The notes: generated by a model from the letters alone, not told the origin. 64,000 nucleotides of DNA from Faecalibacterium gallinarum (GCF_022180365.1 NZ_BQKV01000029.1:1-64000), one strand, 5' to 3'; shown: positions 43,535 through 53,331, counted from the first letter of the stretch. Translations and numbers: made by a program.

Positions 43535-43836
43535 TTCAGCGCCTCCTTCCGCCAGTCCAGGTAGGGCTGGCACAGTTCTTTCACGGCTTTTTCATCGGCT
43601 TCTGTAACTTCCCGGCGGCCTTTCGTCCGGCGGAGCAATTCAAAGTCCTGGTAATCCGTGAGCAACAGGTCAAACAGTTCCTCCGGGATTCGGCAGAGGA
43701 TACCGTCCACACAGTAGCGGGAATCCTTGTTCCAAGTCAATCGGACATAGCCGCGTTTACAAGGGAGAACTTCTTCCTCCGGGTCGTGCAGCAGGTACTC
43801 ATGAAAAATCTCCAAGACGTTTTCAAACGTCAACAT
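43531..43836 (-). CDS. Conserved small ICE protein (paralogue of 39315-39611)
   Basis: A 101-residue protein, MLTFENVLEIFHEYLLHD, RGYVRLTWNKD and IPEELFDLLLTDYQDFELLRRT. No catalytic motif. It overlaps the CD1845-like gene (ATGA) and has GAGGTGATGG before the start. Paralogue of the AT-rich gene at 39315. Confidence 0.75.
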   Translation of the reverse strand: MLTFENVLEIFHEYLLHDPEEEVLPCKRGYVRLTWNKDSRYCVDGILCRIPEELFDLLLTDYQDFELLRRTKGRREVTEADEKAVKELCQPYLDWRKEALK

Positions 43837-43903
43837 CAGCCATCACCTCGTTTCTGACTCCATTATCAATCACACCCCACCAAAACGCAACGATACGGGC
43901 AAA

Positions 43904-43956
43904 GAAAAAAAAGAGGGAGGCCCGGCGATGCAGTCTGCACGCGCCGGACCTCCCTC
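43904..43956 (-). terminator. Terminator of the ICE transfer operon
   Basis: A 15-bp stem gagggaggcccggcg / cgccggacctccctc (one mismatch) followed on the minus strand by a run of eight T. It closes the long operon after mobC. Confidence 0.88.
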
Positions 43957-43978
43957 ACAGCCGGGGCGTATGCCCCTG

Positions 43979-44323
43979 TCACGACAGCTTTGCCAGCTGG
44001 GTCAATACCTGATGCACCCCATCCCACAAAGCCTCCTGCCTCCGGGATATATCCTCCAGGTCGGCGTCGTAAATGCGCCCGGTTTCATGCGCACGGCGGG
44101 CCAGCTGGTTTAAGTTGTTGCTGGAATAGCGCATCAGGGACACCAACTCCTTCAGCTCCGGCAGTTCCAGGCGCACCACATAACCGTCCAAGGCCATCTT
44201 GCGCAGGTAGGCTTCCCGGTTCGTTGTTCCCAGCTGGGCCATCTTCTGTTCGATCAACGCCAGTTCTTCCGGCGAGACCCGGAAGTTCAGCTGCACCTCC
44301 CGCTTGCGCTTGGGGGCGCTCAT
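43979..44323 (-). CDS. mobC: MobC-like relaxosome accessory protein
   Basis: A 114-residue protein with an N-terminal ribbon-helix-helix (KREVQLNFRVSPEELALIEQKM) and the MobC C-terminal motif YSSNNLNQLARRAHETGRI. MobC proteins bind near oriT and help the relaxase. It overlaps the preceding gene by 4 bp and is the last gene of the transfer operon. Confidence 0.88.
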   Translation of the reverse strand: MSAPKRKREVQLNFRVSPEELALIEQKMAQLGTTNREAYLRKMALDGYVVRLELPELKELVSLMRYSSNNLNQLARRAHETGRIYDADLEDISRRQEALWDGVHQVLTQLAKLS

Positions 44324-45396
44324 CGCTCCGGCTCCTTTTTCTTATAGATGGGGGATTTTTTCTCCGGCTTTTCAGCGGGGCGCGGCTCCTGTTTCAGCTG
44401 GCGGCGGACCGAGGGGCGGCGCTGGCGCAGCTCTTTGGAACGGTCCTCGCTGGCCAAGATGGTGACATAGGTGCCGGGCAGTTCCTTCATGCCGGTGATC
44501 GCCAGACTGCGGAACGGCAGCAGCGTCATCAGCTGGTCATGGGCCTGGGTGCCTGCGCGGGCCAGAAAGTCTGGCGAAACGCGGGCCATGTAGTGGGTGC
44601 CGTGGGGGCTGTTGGGTGTACCCGGCGCACGAAGCTCCTGCAAAAGCCGGGCGGCCTCGGCACGGATTTCCTCCGGCGTCAGCGGCTGGAGCCGCAGATA
44701 ATCCTGCCGCGCCTGGCTCAAGAACAGATCGACCAGGCCGGAGTGGCTGTCCACCACAAAGTCCAGGTTGCGTTCGCCGCCAAAGCCGTCCGGGTTGGGC
44801 GGGATGTCCACCGTCCTGGCCCACGCCTTGTTGGCCGGGCTGAAACGCTCATCCCACTCTTTCTGCTGCACGGTATTTGCCAGCACATAGAGGATGCGGG
44901 TGTAGCCGAACTGCTCGATCACCTGGGGTACCGCGTCCTTGTCCAGCCGGTTGTCCCGGTAATGTTCCGAAATGGCCGCCTCGATGGCCTCCTTGCAGGC
45001 GATGTTGGCGCGGCGGGACGCCCGGTACAAATCCAGGTCGCCCTGTTCGCGGGCATAGGCGGCGTCGTGGCGGTAGAGCGGCAGTTCCCGCTGGGCGTCC
45101 AGCGCCGCATCGGCCCGCTGCTCGATGCTGTCCCGCACCACATCCATGTAGGAAGTCTCCCGGTCAGAAAACTCCTTGTAGACATCGGCCAGCGGGGACG
45201 ACGACGCCAGCAGCGCGGCGGCCCGGCTTTGGGGCAGATCCAGCTCCTCCATCGCCATCAGGATGTCCTCCCGGACCGTGTACTCATAGGTATGCTTTAG
45301 AATTTCCTCCGGGGGCTGGCTTTTCAGCCAGTCCCGGAACTTGTCCTGTTCGGCGGCCATCTTCTCATAGAGGGCCGTGTTTTTGTCGGTATTCAT
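44320..45396 (-). CDS. DUF3848/DUF3849 family ICE protein
   Basis: A 358-residue protein. The N-terminal part (about 5-80: FRDWLKSQPPEEILKHTYEYTVREDILM) matches DUF3848. The centre (LPLYRHDAAYAREQGDLDLYRASRRANIACKEAIEAAI) matches DUF3849. The C-terminus is basic (KKSPIYKKKEPER). The function is unknown; it is regular cargo of Tn1549-like ICE operons. It starts just after the large helicase gene. Confidence 0.8.
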   Translation of the reverse strand: MNTDKNTALYEKMAAEQDKFRDWLKSQPPEEILKHTYEYTVREDILMAMEELDLPQSRAAALLASSSPLADVYKEFSDRETSYMDVVRDSIEQRADAALDAQRELPLYRHDAAYAREQGDLDLYRASRRANIACKEAIEAAISEHYRDNRLDKDAVPQVIEQFGYTRILYVLANTVQQKEWDERFSPANKAWARTVDIPPNPDGFGGERNLDFVVDSHSGLVDLFLSQARQDYLRLQPLTPEEIRAEAARLLQELRAPGTPNSPHGTHYMARVSPDFLARAGTQAHDQLMTLLPFRSLAITGMKELPGTYVTILASEDRSKELRQRRPSVRRQLKQEPRPAEKPEKKSPIYKKKEPER

Positions 45397-45397
45397 G

Positions 45398-48300
45398 TTA
45401 TCGCACCTCCTGTTCGTGGTGTTTGGGTTTCTTTTCGGGGCAGCGCGGCGGCACCGGGCGTTTCAGACCCTCCAGCACCGAGGGGCGGCTGCTCTTGGCA
45501 AGCACCGCCTCCGGCGCAGGGCGGCCCCGGCCGTCCATGTTCAGCAGTACATCCAGCTCGGCCAGCCGGGCGGATTTGTCCCGCAGCTCCTGCTCCTGTG
45601 GGAAGGGCTTACCCACCTCTGCCTTGGCGGCGGCCTGCTGCTGGTAGAGGTTGTCCAGCTGGTTCTTCACCGCTTCCAGCCGCTGGGGCATCTGACTGAG
45701 CGCATTGTCGATACGGGTTAGATTTCCACGGGGGTCTGTGCCCAGCGTCGCCCGGTGGGTCATCTGGCCTTTCAGCAGGAGCATATACTCCTGCCGGAAA
45801 GCGTCAAACGACACCGACATAGTGAAGCCCCGGTAACTGCCCACCGGCACCGGGTCGGCCCCTTTGACCTCCTTGCAGGCGTCCAGCAGCGCCGCACCGG
45901 CGTTCTCCTTGTCGGTGAGGGTGTCGCCACGGACTTCCATCCCGGCAAAGCCGTCCTCCGGGTGAGGATGAGCGGCCAGGGTCGCCATATCCGCTTCCAG
46001 CCCGGCGATAAAGCCCTTGTTTTTCTCGATCTCCTCCGGGAAGGTTTTGAGCAGCTGGTCCTCCAGGCGGTACTGCTTGCTCTGGTGGTCGGCCTTCATC
46101 AGCTTTAACCGCGCCACGTCCACATCCAGGTCCATGCGTTCCTTGATGCGCGGGTCCCCGGCGCACAGCGCCTTGATCTCGGCAAAGGACAGCGCGGTTT
46201 CGTCCACATCGTCGCAGCTTCGCACCGGCGATTTGGAGGTCATAATCTGGCTGATGAATTTCTGTTTGTTTTCCACCGTCTGCCAGAGGTAGGCGTCAAA
46301 CGTCCCCTCAGTGACATAGCGGTACACATGGACAGTCTCGTTCTGGTTGCCTTGGCGCTCAATGCGGCCCTTTCGCTGGGCCAGGTCGCCGGGCCGCCAC
46401 GGGCAGTCCAGGTCATGCAGCGCCACCAGGCGATCCTGCACGTTGGTGCCTGCACCCATCTTGGCCGTGCTGCCCAGCAGGACGCGCACCTGGCCGGTGC
46501 GGACCTTGGAGAACAGCTCCTTTTTGCGCACCTCGGTGTTGGCCTCATGGATAAAGGCAATCTGCTCGGCGGGCACACCTTTAGCGATGAGCTTCTGCCG
46601 GATGTCCTCGTAGACCGTAAAGGCCGGTTCCGGCTCGTCCAGCGGCACCGCGTCCTCCAAAGCGTGGAGGGTCGGGTTGTCCAGCGCCTTCGCTACCTTT
46701 TTGGCAGGCCGGGCCTGGGGCGTGGAGATGTCGCAGAACACCAGCTGGGTCAGCTTGTCGGCCTCGCCGTCCCGCCAAATCTGCATGATATTGTCCACGC
46801 ATTGATTGACCTTGGTGCCCGGCTCATCCGGCAGCAGCTGGTTGATGATCCGTTGGTCCAGCCCCAGCTTGCGCCCGTCGCTGGTGATCTTGAGCATATT
46901 GTCCTGGGACGGGTCCACCGTGCCGCTGTGTACCAGGGAAGCGCGTTCCGAGAGCGCCTTCACCATTTCCTGCTGCTGTTCGGTGGGCTGGGCCACGATG
47001 TTGTGATATTCTACCTCCGGGGTGGGAAGATGGAGCTGGTCGGCGGTCTTGATGTCTGCCACCTCTTTGAACAGGTTCATCAGCTCCGGCAGGTTGAAGA
47101 ACTTGGAGAAGCGGGTCCGCGCCCGGTAGCCGGTCCCTTCCGGGGCAAGCTCCAAAGCGGTCACTGTCTCCCCGAAGCGGCTGGCCCAGCAGTCAAAGTG
47201 CGCCATGCCCAGCTCTTGCAGCCGGTCATATTGGAGATACCGCTGCATGGTGTAAAGCTCGGTCATGCTGTTGGAAACCGGCGTGCCGGTGGCAAAAACT
47301 ACACCGCGCCCGCCTGTGATTTCATCCATGTACCGGCACTTGGCAAACATATCGCTGGATTTCTGCGCGTCCGTAGTGGAAAGGCCCGCCACATTCCGCA
47401 TTTTTGTATAGAGGAACAGGTTTTTATAATTGTGCGCCTCGTCCACAAAGAGCCGGTCCACGCCCAGCTGTTCAAACGTCACCACATCGTCCTTGCGGTC
47501 CTCGGCTTGCAGCTTTTCCAGCCGCGCCTCCAAAGACTTTTTCGTGCGTTCCAGCTGCTTGACGGTGAACCGTTCCCCGCCGCTGGCCTCCACCTCGGCG
47601 ATACCCTCGGTGATTTCCCAAATCTGCTCATGCAGCAGCCGCTCCTGGCGTTCCTTGCTGATGGGGATTTTCTCGAACTGGGAGTGACCCATGATGATGG
47701 CGTCGTAGTCGCCGGTGGCAATACGGGCACAGAACTTCTTGCGGTTGTGCTTCTCGAAGTCCTTTTTGGTTGTCACCAGGATGTTCGCGGACGGGTACAG
47801 ACGCAGGAACTCCGAAGCCCACTGTTCGGTCAGGTGGTTGGGCACCACGAATAAGCTCTTTTGGCACAGCCCCAGCCGTTTGGCCTCCATCGCGGCCCCT
47901 ACCATTTCAAACGTCTTGCCCGCGCCCACCTCATGGGCCAACAGCGTGTTGCCGCCGTACAGCACATGGGCGATGGCGTTTTTCTGGTGTTCCCGCAGGG
48001 TGATGGCCGGGTTCATGCCGCCAAAAACAATGTGGCTGCCATCATATTCGCGGGGGCGGGTGGCGTTCATTTCCTCATTGTACTGGCGCACCAGCGCCTG
48101 CCGACGTTCCGGGTCGCGCCAAATCCAGTCGCGGAAAGCATCCCGGATGGCCTGCTGCTTTTGGGCGGCCAGGGTGGTTTCCTTGGCGTTCAGCACCCGG
48201 CGTTCCTTGCCGTCCGCGTCCTCCACGGTGTCGTAGATACGCACATCCCGCAGATTGAGGGAATCTTCGAGGATTTTATAGGCGTTGGCGCGGCTGGTCC

Positions 48301-51300
48301 CGTAGGTCGAATAGGCGGCCACGTTGTTTTGCCCCACGACATTTTTGCCGGAGATCTGCCATTCCGCCGTAAAGGGGGTGTAGTGGACTTCAATGCTGCG
48401 CTGGAGGTAAAAAGGCGTGTCGAAGGTCTCGTACATGAATTGCTGGATGTACTCCTTGTCGATCCACGTCGCACCCAACCGCACCTCGATCTCGGAAGCG
48501 TCCAGGTCTTTGGGCTGGGCAGCGGTCAGGGCCTCCACGTTGACCGCAAAGGCCGGGTCCTGCTCCGCCGCCCGCTGGGCCTGGCGCAGCTTCCGGCGCA
48601 CGTTGCCGGAGAGGTATTCATCGGCGGTCACATAATGGGGCGTTCCGTCCGGCTCAGTCTGGCCCGGTACACGGAAGATGACACCGCGCAGCTCGTCAGC
48701 CAATTCTTCGCCGGTTTTGCCGGTGAGCTGTTCCATGTAGGCCATATCCACGCAGGCTTTTTCAGAAATGGAGACCGCCAGGGCCTCGGAGGCGGTGTCT
48801 ACGGTGGTGACGGCCTCATGTGGCTTGATCGTGCGTTTGGTGAACATATCTGCCTTGCGCTCCAACCGGCCATCCTCGTCCAGCACCTCCAGGGCACAGA
48901 GCAGGTAATAGCTGCTGTCATCGGCAAAGGCCAGCCGGTTCGCCCGGTCATTGATAAGTCCGTACTTGGCGGAAAAATCGTCATAGCGGCGGTTCAGTTC
49001 GGCTATCTGCGCCCGGATGTCGGCATCCGGCGCGGCGGCGTCCATCTCCAGGTCGATGAGCCGCTGCACACAATCCCGCAGCCCCACCAGCCCTTTGACG
49101 CGGGCCTCGGCGGTGGCGTTCAGGTCGGGGCGCACCATGCGGCTGTTTTCCCGGAAGTACACCGCGCCGTCCACCACCGTGTAGGAGTAGTTCTTCACAT
49201 TGGGGTCAGCCGGGAGGGATTCGTCGATGTCCTCGCCCTCGCCCAGCTCCGGCAGCGCGGCCTCCTGGTAGGTGCCGCGAATGTACTTCACGGCATCGTG
49301 CAGCTGATCGGCCAGCTCCAGCCCCTCGATGGGGGCCACGGTGTAATCCTGTTTGCCGTATTGGGTGCTTTCGGCGGTGGGCCGCCCCAGCACCATCTCC
49401 GGGTGATCCAGAAAATACTGGTTGACCGTGAAGCCTTCCTCGGTCCGGCCGGTTTGGGTCCAGTCCGGGGCGATGTCCAGCGGGCGGTCCCGCTTTTGCA
49501 GAAACAGGATGTCGGACACCACATCGGTCCCGGCATTGGCGCGGAAAGCGTTGTTGGGCAGGCGGATCGCCCCCAGCAGCTCGGCCCGCTGGGCCAGATA
49601 CCGGCGCACGGTGGAATCCTTGGCGTCCATTGTGTAGCGGCTGGTGACAAAGGCCACCACGCCGCCGGGGCGCACCTGGTCCAGCGCCTTGGCAAAAAAG
49701 TAGTTGTGGATGTTGAAGCCCAGCTTGTTGTAGGCTTTGTCGTTCACCTGGTACTGGCCGAAAGGGACGTTACCGATGGCAAGGTCATAGAAGTCCCGCC
49801 GGTCGGTGGTCTCGAAGCCCGCCACGGTGATGTCGGCCTTGGGGTAGAGCTGCCTGGCAATGCGCCCGGAAATGCTGTCCAGTTCCACGCCGTACAGACG
49901 GCTCCCGGCCATGCTCTCCGGCAGCATCCCGAAGAAATTGCCCACACCGCAGGACGGTTCCAGAATGTTGCCGGTGCGGAAGCCCATCTGTTCTACCGCG
50001 TCGTAGATGGCGCGAATCACAGTAGGGCTGGTGTAGTGGGCGTTGAGGGTAGAGGCGCGAGCAGCCGTGTATTCCTCCGGGGTCAGCAGTTCCTTCAGCT
50101 CCGCATACTCAGCGGCCCACGCGGGTTTGTCCGGGTCAAAGGCATCCGCCACGCCGCCCCAGCCCACATAGCGGGACAATACCTCCTGCTGTTCCGGCGT
50201 GGCCTGCCCGGTGGTCTCTTCCAGATATTTCAGCAGCTTGATCGCCGCCACATTGGCCTGGTACTTGGCCTTGGGGCCGCCCTCGCCCAGATGGTCGTCG
50301 GTGATGCGGAAGTTCTCGGCGTTGCGGCGCAGGTTGTCCCGGTACTCCTGATAGGCCGCCTGTTCGGCTGCCCTCTGGTTGGGGAAAGTCTGCCACTCAC
50401 CGTTCACCGGGATGGCGACCGGGTGATCCGGCTTTTCCTCCGGCTGCGTGTCCGGCGTCGGTTCAGGCGGCGTGGGTTCCGGCCGGTCAACGTGCAGCCG
50501 TTCCACCACCACGTCATAGGGAAGTCCGTTTTTGTCACCGGGGTAGACGGCCACCGTCTCGGAGTGGAACGCCGGTGCCTCAGCAGCTTCTTCAATGGGC
50601 TTGGCGGTTTCGGCAGGTTCTTCCACGGCGGCAGGGGCTTCCATATACGGTTCATCCTGCTCCTGCACAAAGCCGTCCAGCTGGCGGGCATATAGCCCGC
50701 GCAGCAGCGGTGCAACCTCATCCCAGCGGAAGAACAGCATGGCCAGTCGCTTCTCGTCCGCGTCCAGCACTTCCAGCTCGATGCCTTCGGGTATGGTTCG
50801 GTAGTCGGCGGTATCGCCGGTCTCCAGCTCCATCGTCTCGATGATGTCAGGATAGGCCCGGCTCAGCCACAGGGCGACCTCCCGGTTGCTCTTGCCGGTG
50901 CGCAGCAGTTCGGAAAGCTCCGCCTTGTTCGGCGCGCCGATCAGGCCGTGGGCCAGCACGTCCCGCAGGTCCTGGTCCGCCGTGTCAGGGTTGACGGGCA
51001 GGAACTCGGTGTAGAAGTCGTTGCGGTTGTCTGCCCGCAAAAGCTGCTCGAACCGCTCCCGGCTCTCGACCCGGTAGATGGGATAGCTCATGCCGGTGGG
51101 CAGCAGCTGCACCGTATCCTCCCGCAGTTCGGTAATTTGATGGGCGCGGTCATCCAGATAGACGGTATTGCCCACATTGTAAACCGGGGCGGACGGATCG
51201 TAGGCGGTGCGCTCCGGGATGGTGCCCCGGATGGCGGCATATTCCTCGTCCGACACCGTGATGTCGATCTCATGGGTGGGTTCGCCGCTGCCAATGGTGA

Positions 51301-53038
51301 GGGTGTCGCCCTCGCGGGTGACGGGCTGGCCGGATAAGTCCGGCACAGGCGGCTTTGCCGCTGCCTCGGCCTGTTCCTCGGTTGCGACGGCCTCCACATC
51401 CCGCATGACCTGCCGGATGAATGGATCACTGTCCAGCTTTTCCGGGTCCACCACCTGGCCGTTCACGATGCCGCGCTCGGCCAGGGCCTCCCGGATGGCG
51501 ATGGAGTCGATGTTGTCAAATCGGTCCTGCTCCGCCTCGGTGTAGAACCGATCTTCCTTGATGAGCTGGACGATCCGGCGCTGCACCTTGGGCCAGGGCA
51601 CGTCGCCCGCCGCGCCGTCCACCGTCACAGGCAGGGCCGGGAGATCATCGCCGTACTCCTGCCGCAGCCAGGCGGCGGTATCCTTTTCACGGGCATGGTC
51701 CTTCATGTAGCGGACAACCGCGTGCTTACTTTCAATATTGCCGTTCCATTCCTGGATGGCGGCGTCGATCTCCGCCTGGGTCAGCGCCCGGCGCACAGGT
51801 TCCGCCTGCGCAGCGGGTTTGGGCATAGAAAAAGCAGAGGGCGTTTTCACACTCTCTGCTTCGTCGATTTTATGGATTTGTTCCGCTTCGGAGAGGAACA
51901 GGTTTAAGGTCAGCTGTTGATAAGTTCCGCCAGCAGGATCTCCTCCGCCTGGGCCTTGCAGGTGTTCATCAGGCCCACCCACTGCATGGGGTCGCTGGCT
52001 TTCAGCTGCTCCGTCGCGCCCGCTGCCTCCGCCAGCCGGGGCATCATCTGCTCCAGACGGCTGTTCGCGGTCTCGTCGATCTCCCGAAGGTGCGGGTACA
52101 GCTTCTCGCTCATCAGCAGCTGGTTGTAGAGGATGGGCCGGTGTTCCTTCAGGTACGCTTTGCGCATCCTGCCGTACTTGCCCAGGGGCTTCTCCGGCTG
52201 TTCGGACAGCTTCAGGTCGGGGATCAGGTAATCGCCGTTCCTCGTGTAAGTCAGGTTGTTTTCCATGTGTGGCACTCCTTTCCGCGCCCTTGGCGCGCTC
52301 ATAGTTCTGGATGGTGACGCCGATCTGCCGCAGTACCTGCTGGTTTATCTGGCTGACCGCCGTGCCCAGCGCCCCCACGGTGGCGGGGGTGTTGAAGTCG
52401 AAGATCGCCATGAAATCCTCATGGCTGAAATACTGCTCCGGCTCCAGCCCACAGCGGGACATCAGGGCATAGGTGATGCTGACAGCGGCGGTGGATTTGA
52501 ACTGGACTTCGATGTTGTACTCATCGTACTCTTCCAAAAAGGAACCGTCAACGATAGGGAGAATATCCCGCCGGTGGTCGGCCCAGTATTCCTCCGCCAG
52601 CTTGGCGGCCACATCGGCCAGCTGCTGGGCCAGGTCGCCGCCGCTCACATCATAGTTGCGTTCCAGCATCGCCATGACCGGCGCGGTGTGTTCCTCGTTC
52701 ATCGTCCACAGCCAGGGGGTGCGGGAGTGTTCACGGGTGCCGGTGTCGGAAATGTCGAATACATACCGCAGTCGGGGCCGGTCCCCGGAATCATCCACCA
52801 GGGCGATGCCCTTGGACCCGCGCCGCACATACCGGCCCATGCGGTTGTTCCACAGGTCGTACTCGGCGCAGGCGGTAGCGTCCGGGCGCTGGGCGTAGAT
52901 CATCAGCTGTTCATGGAACGGATATTTGTAGAGGCGGGCGGCGGTGGTGAGAAAGCCCGCCCACTCCTGCCAGCTGCCGGTGAGCTGCCGCGCCACCTGG
53001 TCGGCCATCTGCGCGTATTGTTCTGCTTTGGTTGGCAT
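45398..53038 (-). CDS. Large N6-methylase/SNF2-helicase ICE protein (2546 residues)
   Basis: Multidomain DNA-processing protein of Tn1549-like ICEs. An N-terminal ArdC-like region (about 40-85, FHEQLMIYAQRPDATACAEY) is followed by a Gly/Pro/Asp/Arg-rich linker (about 258-375). Next comes an adenine-methylase domain with LEPSCGVGNF (about 1025) and GNVPFG (about 1090), in which motif IV is NVPF rather than NPPF/Y. The SNF2-type helicase follows, with LLAHEVGAGKTFEM (about 1700), DEAHNYKN (about 1865), FATGTPVSNS and QRKGRIERQGN. It may protect or remodel transferred DNA. The start is ATG with AGGAAGGAGG. A complete tnpV gene lies inside the linker in another frame. Confidence 0.88.
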   Translation of the reverse strand: MPTKAEQYAQMADQVARQLTGSWQEWAGFLTTAARLYKYPFHEQLMIYAQRPDATACAEYDLWNNRMGRYVRRGSKGIALVDDSGDRPRLRYVFDISDTGTREHSRTPWLWTMNEEHTAPVMAMLERNYDVSGGDLAQQLADVAAKLAEEYWADHRRDILPIVDGSFLEEYDEYNIEVQFKSTAAVSITYALMSRCGLEPEQYFSHEDFMAIFDFNTPATVGALGTAVSQINQQVLRQIGVTIQNYERAKGAERSATHGKQPDLHEERRLPDPRPEAVRTAGEAPGQVRQDAQSVPEGTPAHPLQPAADEREAVPAPSGDRRDREQPSGADDAPAGGGSGRDGAAESQRPHAVGGPDEHLQGPGGGDPAGGTYQQLTLNLFLSEAEQIHKIDEAESVKTPSAFSMPKPAAQAEPVRRALTQAEIDAAIQEWNGNIESKHAVVRYMKDHAREKDTAAWLRQEYGDDLPALPVTVDGAAGDVPWPKVQRRIVQLIKEDRFYTEAEQDRFDNIDSIAIREALAERGIVNGQVVDPEKLDSDPFIRQVMRDVEAVATEEQAEAAAKPPVPDLSGQPVTREGDTLTIGSGEPTHEIDITVSDEEYAAIRGTIPERTAYDPSAPVYNVGNTVYLDDRAHQITELREDTVQLLPTGMSYPIYRVESRERFEQLLRADNRNDFYTEFLPVNPDTADQDLRDVLAHGLIGAPNKAELSELLRTGKSNREVALWLSRAYPDIIETMELETGDTADYRTIPEGIELEVLDADEKRLAMLFFRWDEVAPLLRGLYARQLDGFVQEQDEPYMEAPAAVEEPAETAKPIEEAAEAPAFHSETVAVYPGDKNGLPYDVVVERLHVDRPEPTPPEPTPDTQPEEKPDHPVAIPVNGEWQTFPNQRAAEQAAYQEYRDNLRRNAENFRITDDHLGEGGPKAKYQANVAAIKLLKYLEETTGQATPEQQEVLSRYVGWGGVADAFDPDKPAWAAEYAELKELLTPEEYTAARASTLNAHYTSPTVIRAIYDAVEQMGFRTGNILEPSCGVGNFFGMLPESMAGSRLYGVELDSISGRIARQLYPKADITVAGFETTDRRDFYDLAIGNVPFGQYQVNDKAYNKLGFNIHNYFFAKALDQVRPGGVVAFVTSRYTMDAKDSTVRRYLAQRAELLGAIRLPNNAFRANAGTDVVSDILFLQKRDRPLDIAPDWTQTGRTEEGFTVNQYFLDHPEMVLGRPTAESTQYGKQDYTVAPIEGLELADQLHDAVKYIRGTYQEAALPELGEGEDIDESLPADPNVKNYSYTVVDGAVYFRENSRMVRPDLNATAEARVKGLVGLRDCVQRLIDLEMDAAAPDADIRAQIAELNRRYDDFSAKYGLINDRANRLAFADDSSYYLLCALEVLDEDGRLERKADMFTKRTIKPHEAVTTVDTASEALAVSISEKACVDMAYMEQLTGKTGEELADELRGVIFRVPGQTEPDGTPHYVTADEYLSGNVRRKLRQAQRAAEQDPAFAVNVEALTAAQPKDLDASEIEVRLGATWIDKEYIQQFMYETFDTPFYLQRSIEVHYTPFTAEWQISGKNVVGQNNVAAYSTYGTSRANAYKILEDSLNLRDVRIYDTVEDADGKERRVLNAKETTLAAQKQQAIRDAFRDWIWRDPERRQALVRQYNEEMNATRPREYDGSHIVFGGMNPAITLREHQKNAIAHVLYGGNTLLAHEVGAGKTFEMVGAAMEAKRLGLCQKSLFVVPNHLTEQWASEFLRLYPSANILVTTKKDFEKHNRKKFCARIATGDYDAIIMGHSQFEKIPISKERQERLLHEQIWEITEGIAEVEASGGERFTVKQLERTKKSLEARLEKLQAEDRKDDVVTFEQLGVDRLFVDEAHNYKNLFLYTKMRNVAGLSTTDAQKSSDMFAKCRYMDEITGGRGVVFATGTPVSNSMTELYTMQRYLQYDRLQELGMAHFDCWASRFGETVTALELAPEGTGYRARTRFSKFFNLPELMNLFKEVADIKTADQLHLPTPEVEYHNIVAQPTEQQQEMVKALSERASLVHSGTVDPSQDNMLKITSDGRKLGLDQRIINQLLPDEPGTKVNQCVDNIMQIWRDGEADKLTQLVFCDISTPQARPAKKVAKALDNPTLHALEDAVPLDEPEPAFTVYEDIRQKLIAKGVPAEQIAFIHEANTEVRKKELFSKVRTGQVRVLLGSTAKMGAGTNVQDRLVALHDLDCPWRPGDLAQRKGRIERQGNQNETVHVYRYVTEGTFDAYLWQTVENKQKFISQIMTSKSPVRSCDDVDETALSFAEIKALCAGDPRIKERMDLDVDVARLKLMKADHQSKQYRLEDQLLKTFPEEIEKNKGFIAGLEADMATLAAHPHPEDGFAGMEVRGDTLTDKENAGAALLDACKEVKGADPVPVGSYRGFTMSVSFDAFRQEYMLLLKGQMTHRATLGTDPRGNLTRIDNALSQMPQRLEAVKNQLDNLYQQQAAAKAEVGKPFPQEQELRDKSARLAELDVLLNMDGRGRPAPEAVLAKSSRPSVLEGLKRPVPPRCPEKKPKHHEQEVR
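51910..52266 (-). CDS. tnpV: TnpV protein nested out of frame in the helicase gene
   Basis: A 118-residue TnpV family protein (LTYTRNGDYLIPDLKLSEQ, LGKYGRMRKAYLKEHRPILY, MQWVGLMNTCKAQAEEILLAEL), homologous to the IME protein at 15281-15670. It has its own strong site, AAAGGAG, nine bases before the ATG at 52266. It lies wholly inside the 2546-residue gene on the same strand but in another frame; the overlapping segment of the large protein is its low-complexity linker. No stop interrupts either frame. It is either a true overlapping gene or an old insertion tolerated in a linker. Confidence 0.75.
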   Translation of the reverse strand: MENNLTYTRNGDYLIPDLKLSEQPEKPLGKYGRMRKAYLKEHRPILYNQLLMSEKLYPHLREIDETANSRLEQMMPRLAEAAGATEQLKASDPMQWVGLMNTCKAQAEEILLAELINS

Positions 53039-53114
53039 GGGATTCTGTCCTCCTTCCTGGTCTTATATAAAAGCAGGGCGGCACGGTGGCCGCCCTGCGG
53101 GTCAAAACAGTGTG

Positions 53115-53330
53115 TTATTCATCAAAATCCGGGTACAGCTCCAGCTCGTCAAACTCGGCGTCGGTCATGGCGCGCAGCTTGGCGAGGGTACTGTCGGTCA
53201 GGGCCAGCAGCTCGTCCTCGTCCGCCTGCAAGTGGCCGCGCATCTCGGTCAGGGCCTCGATGGCCCCCTGGCGGGTGCCGGGGTTGTAGATGCACAGCAG
53301 GTTGGTTTCCTCAAAAGTCAAAGCGTTCAT
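53115..53330 (-). CDS. Transposon-transfer assisting protein (TTRAP family)
   Basis: A 71-residue acidic protein. LTFEETNLLCIYNPGTRQGAI and the ending LRAMTDAEFDELELYPDF are the hallmarks of the TTRAP family (putative transposon-transfer assisting protein) of Firmicute ICEs. The mechanism is unknown. It lies between the primase-like and helicase genes. Confidence 0.85.
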   Translation of the reverse strand: MNALTFEETNLLCIYNPGTRQGAIEALTEMRGHLQADEDELLALTDSTLAKLRAMTDAEFDELELYPDFDE

Positions 53331-53331
53331 A

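Noticed and set aside
47861-50695. 944-codon plus-strand frame opposite the large ICE helicase gene
   Set aside because: Antisense shadow in GC-rich DNA, with no ribosome site or recognisable domain.
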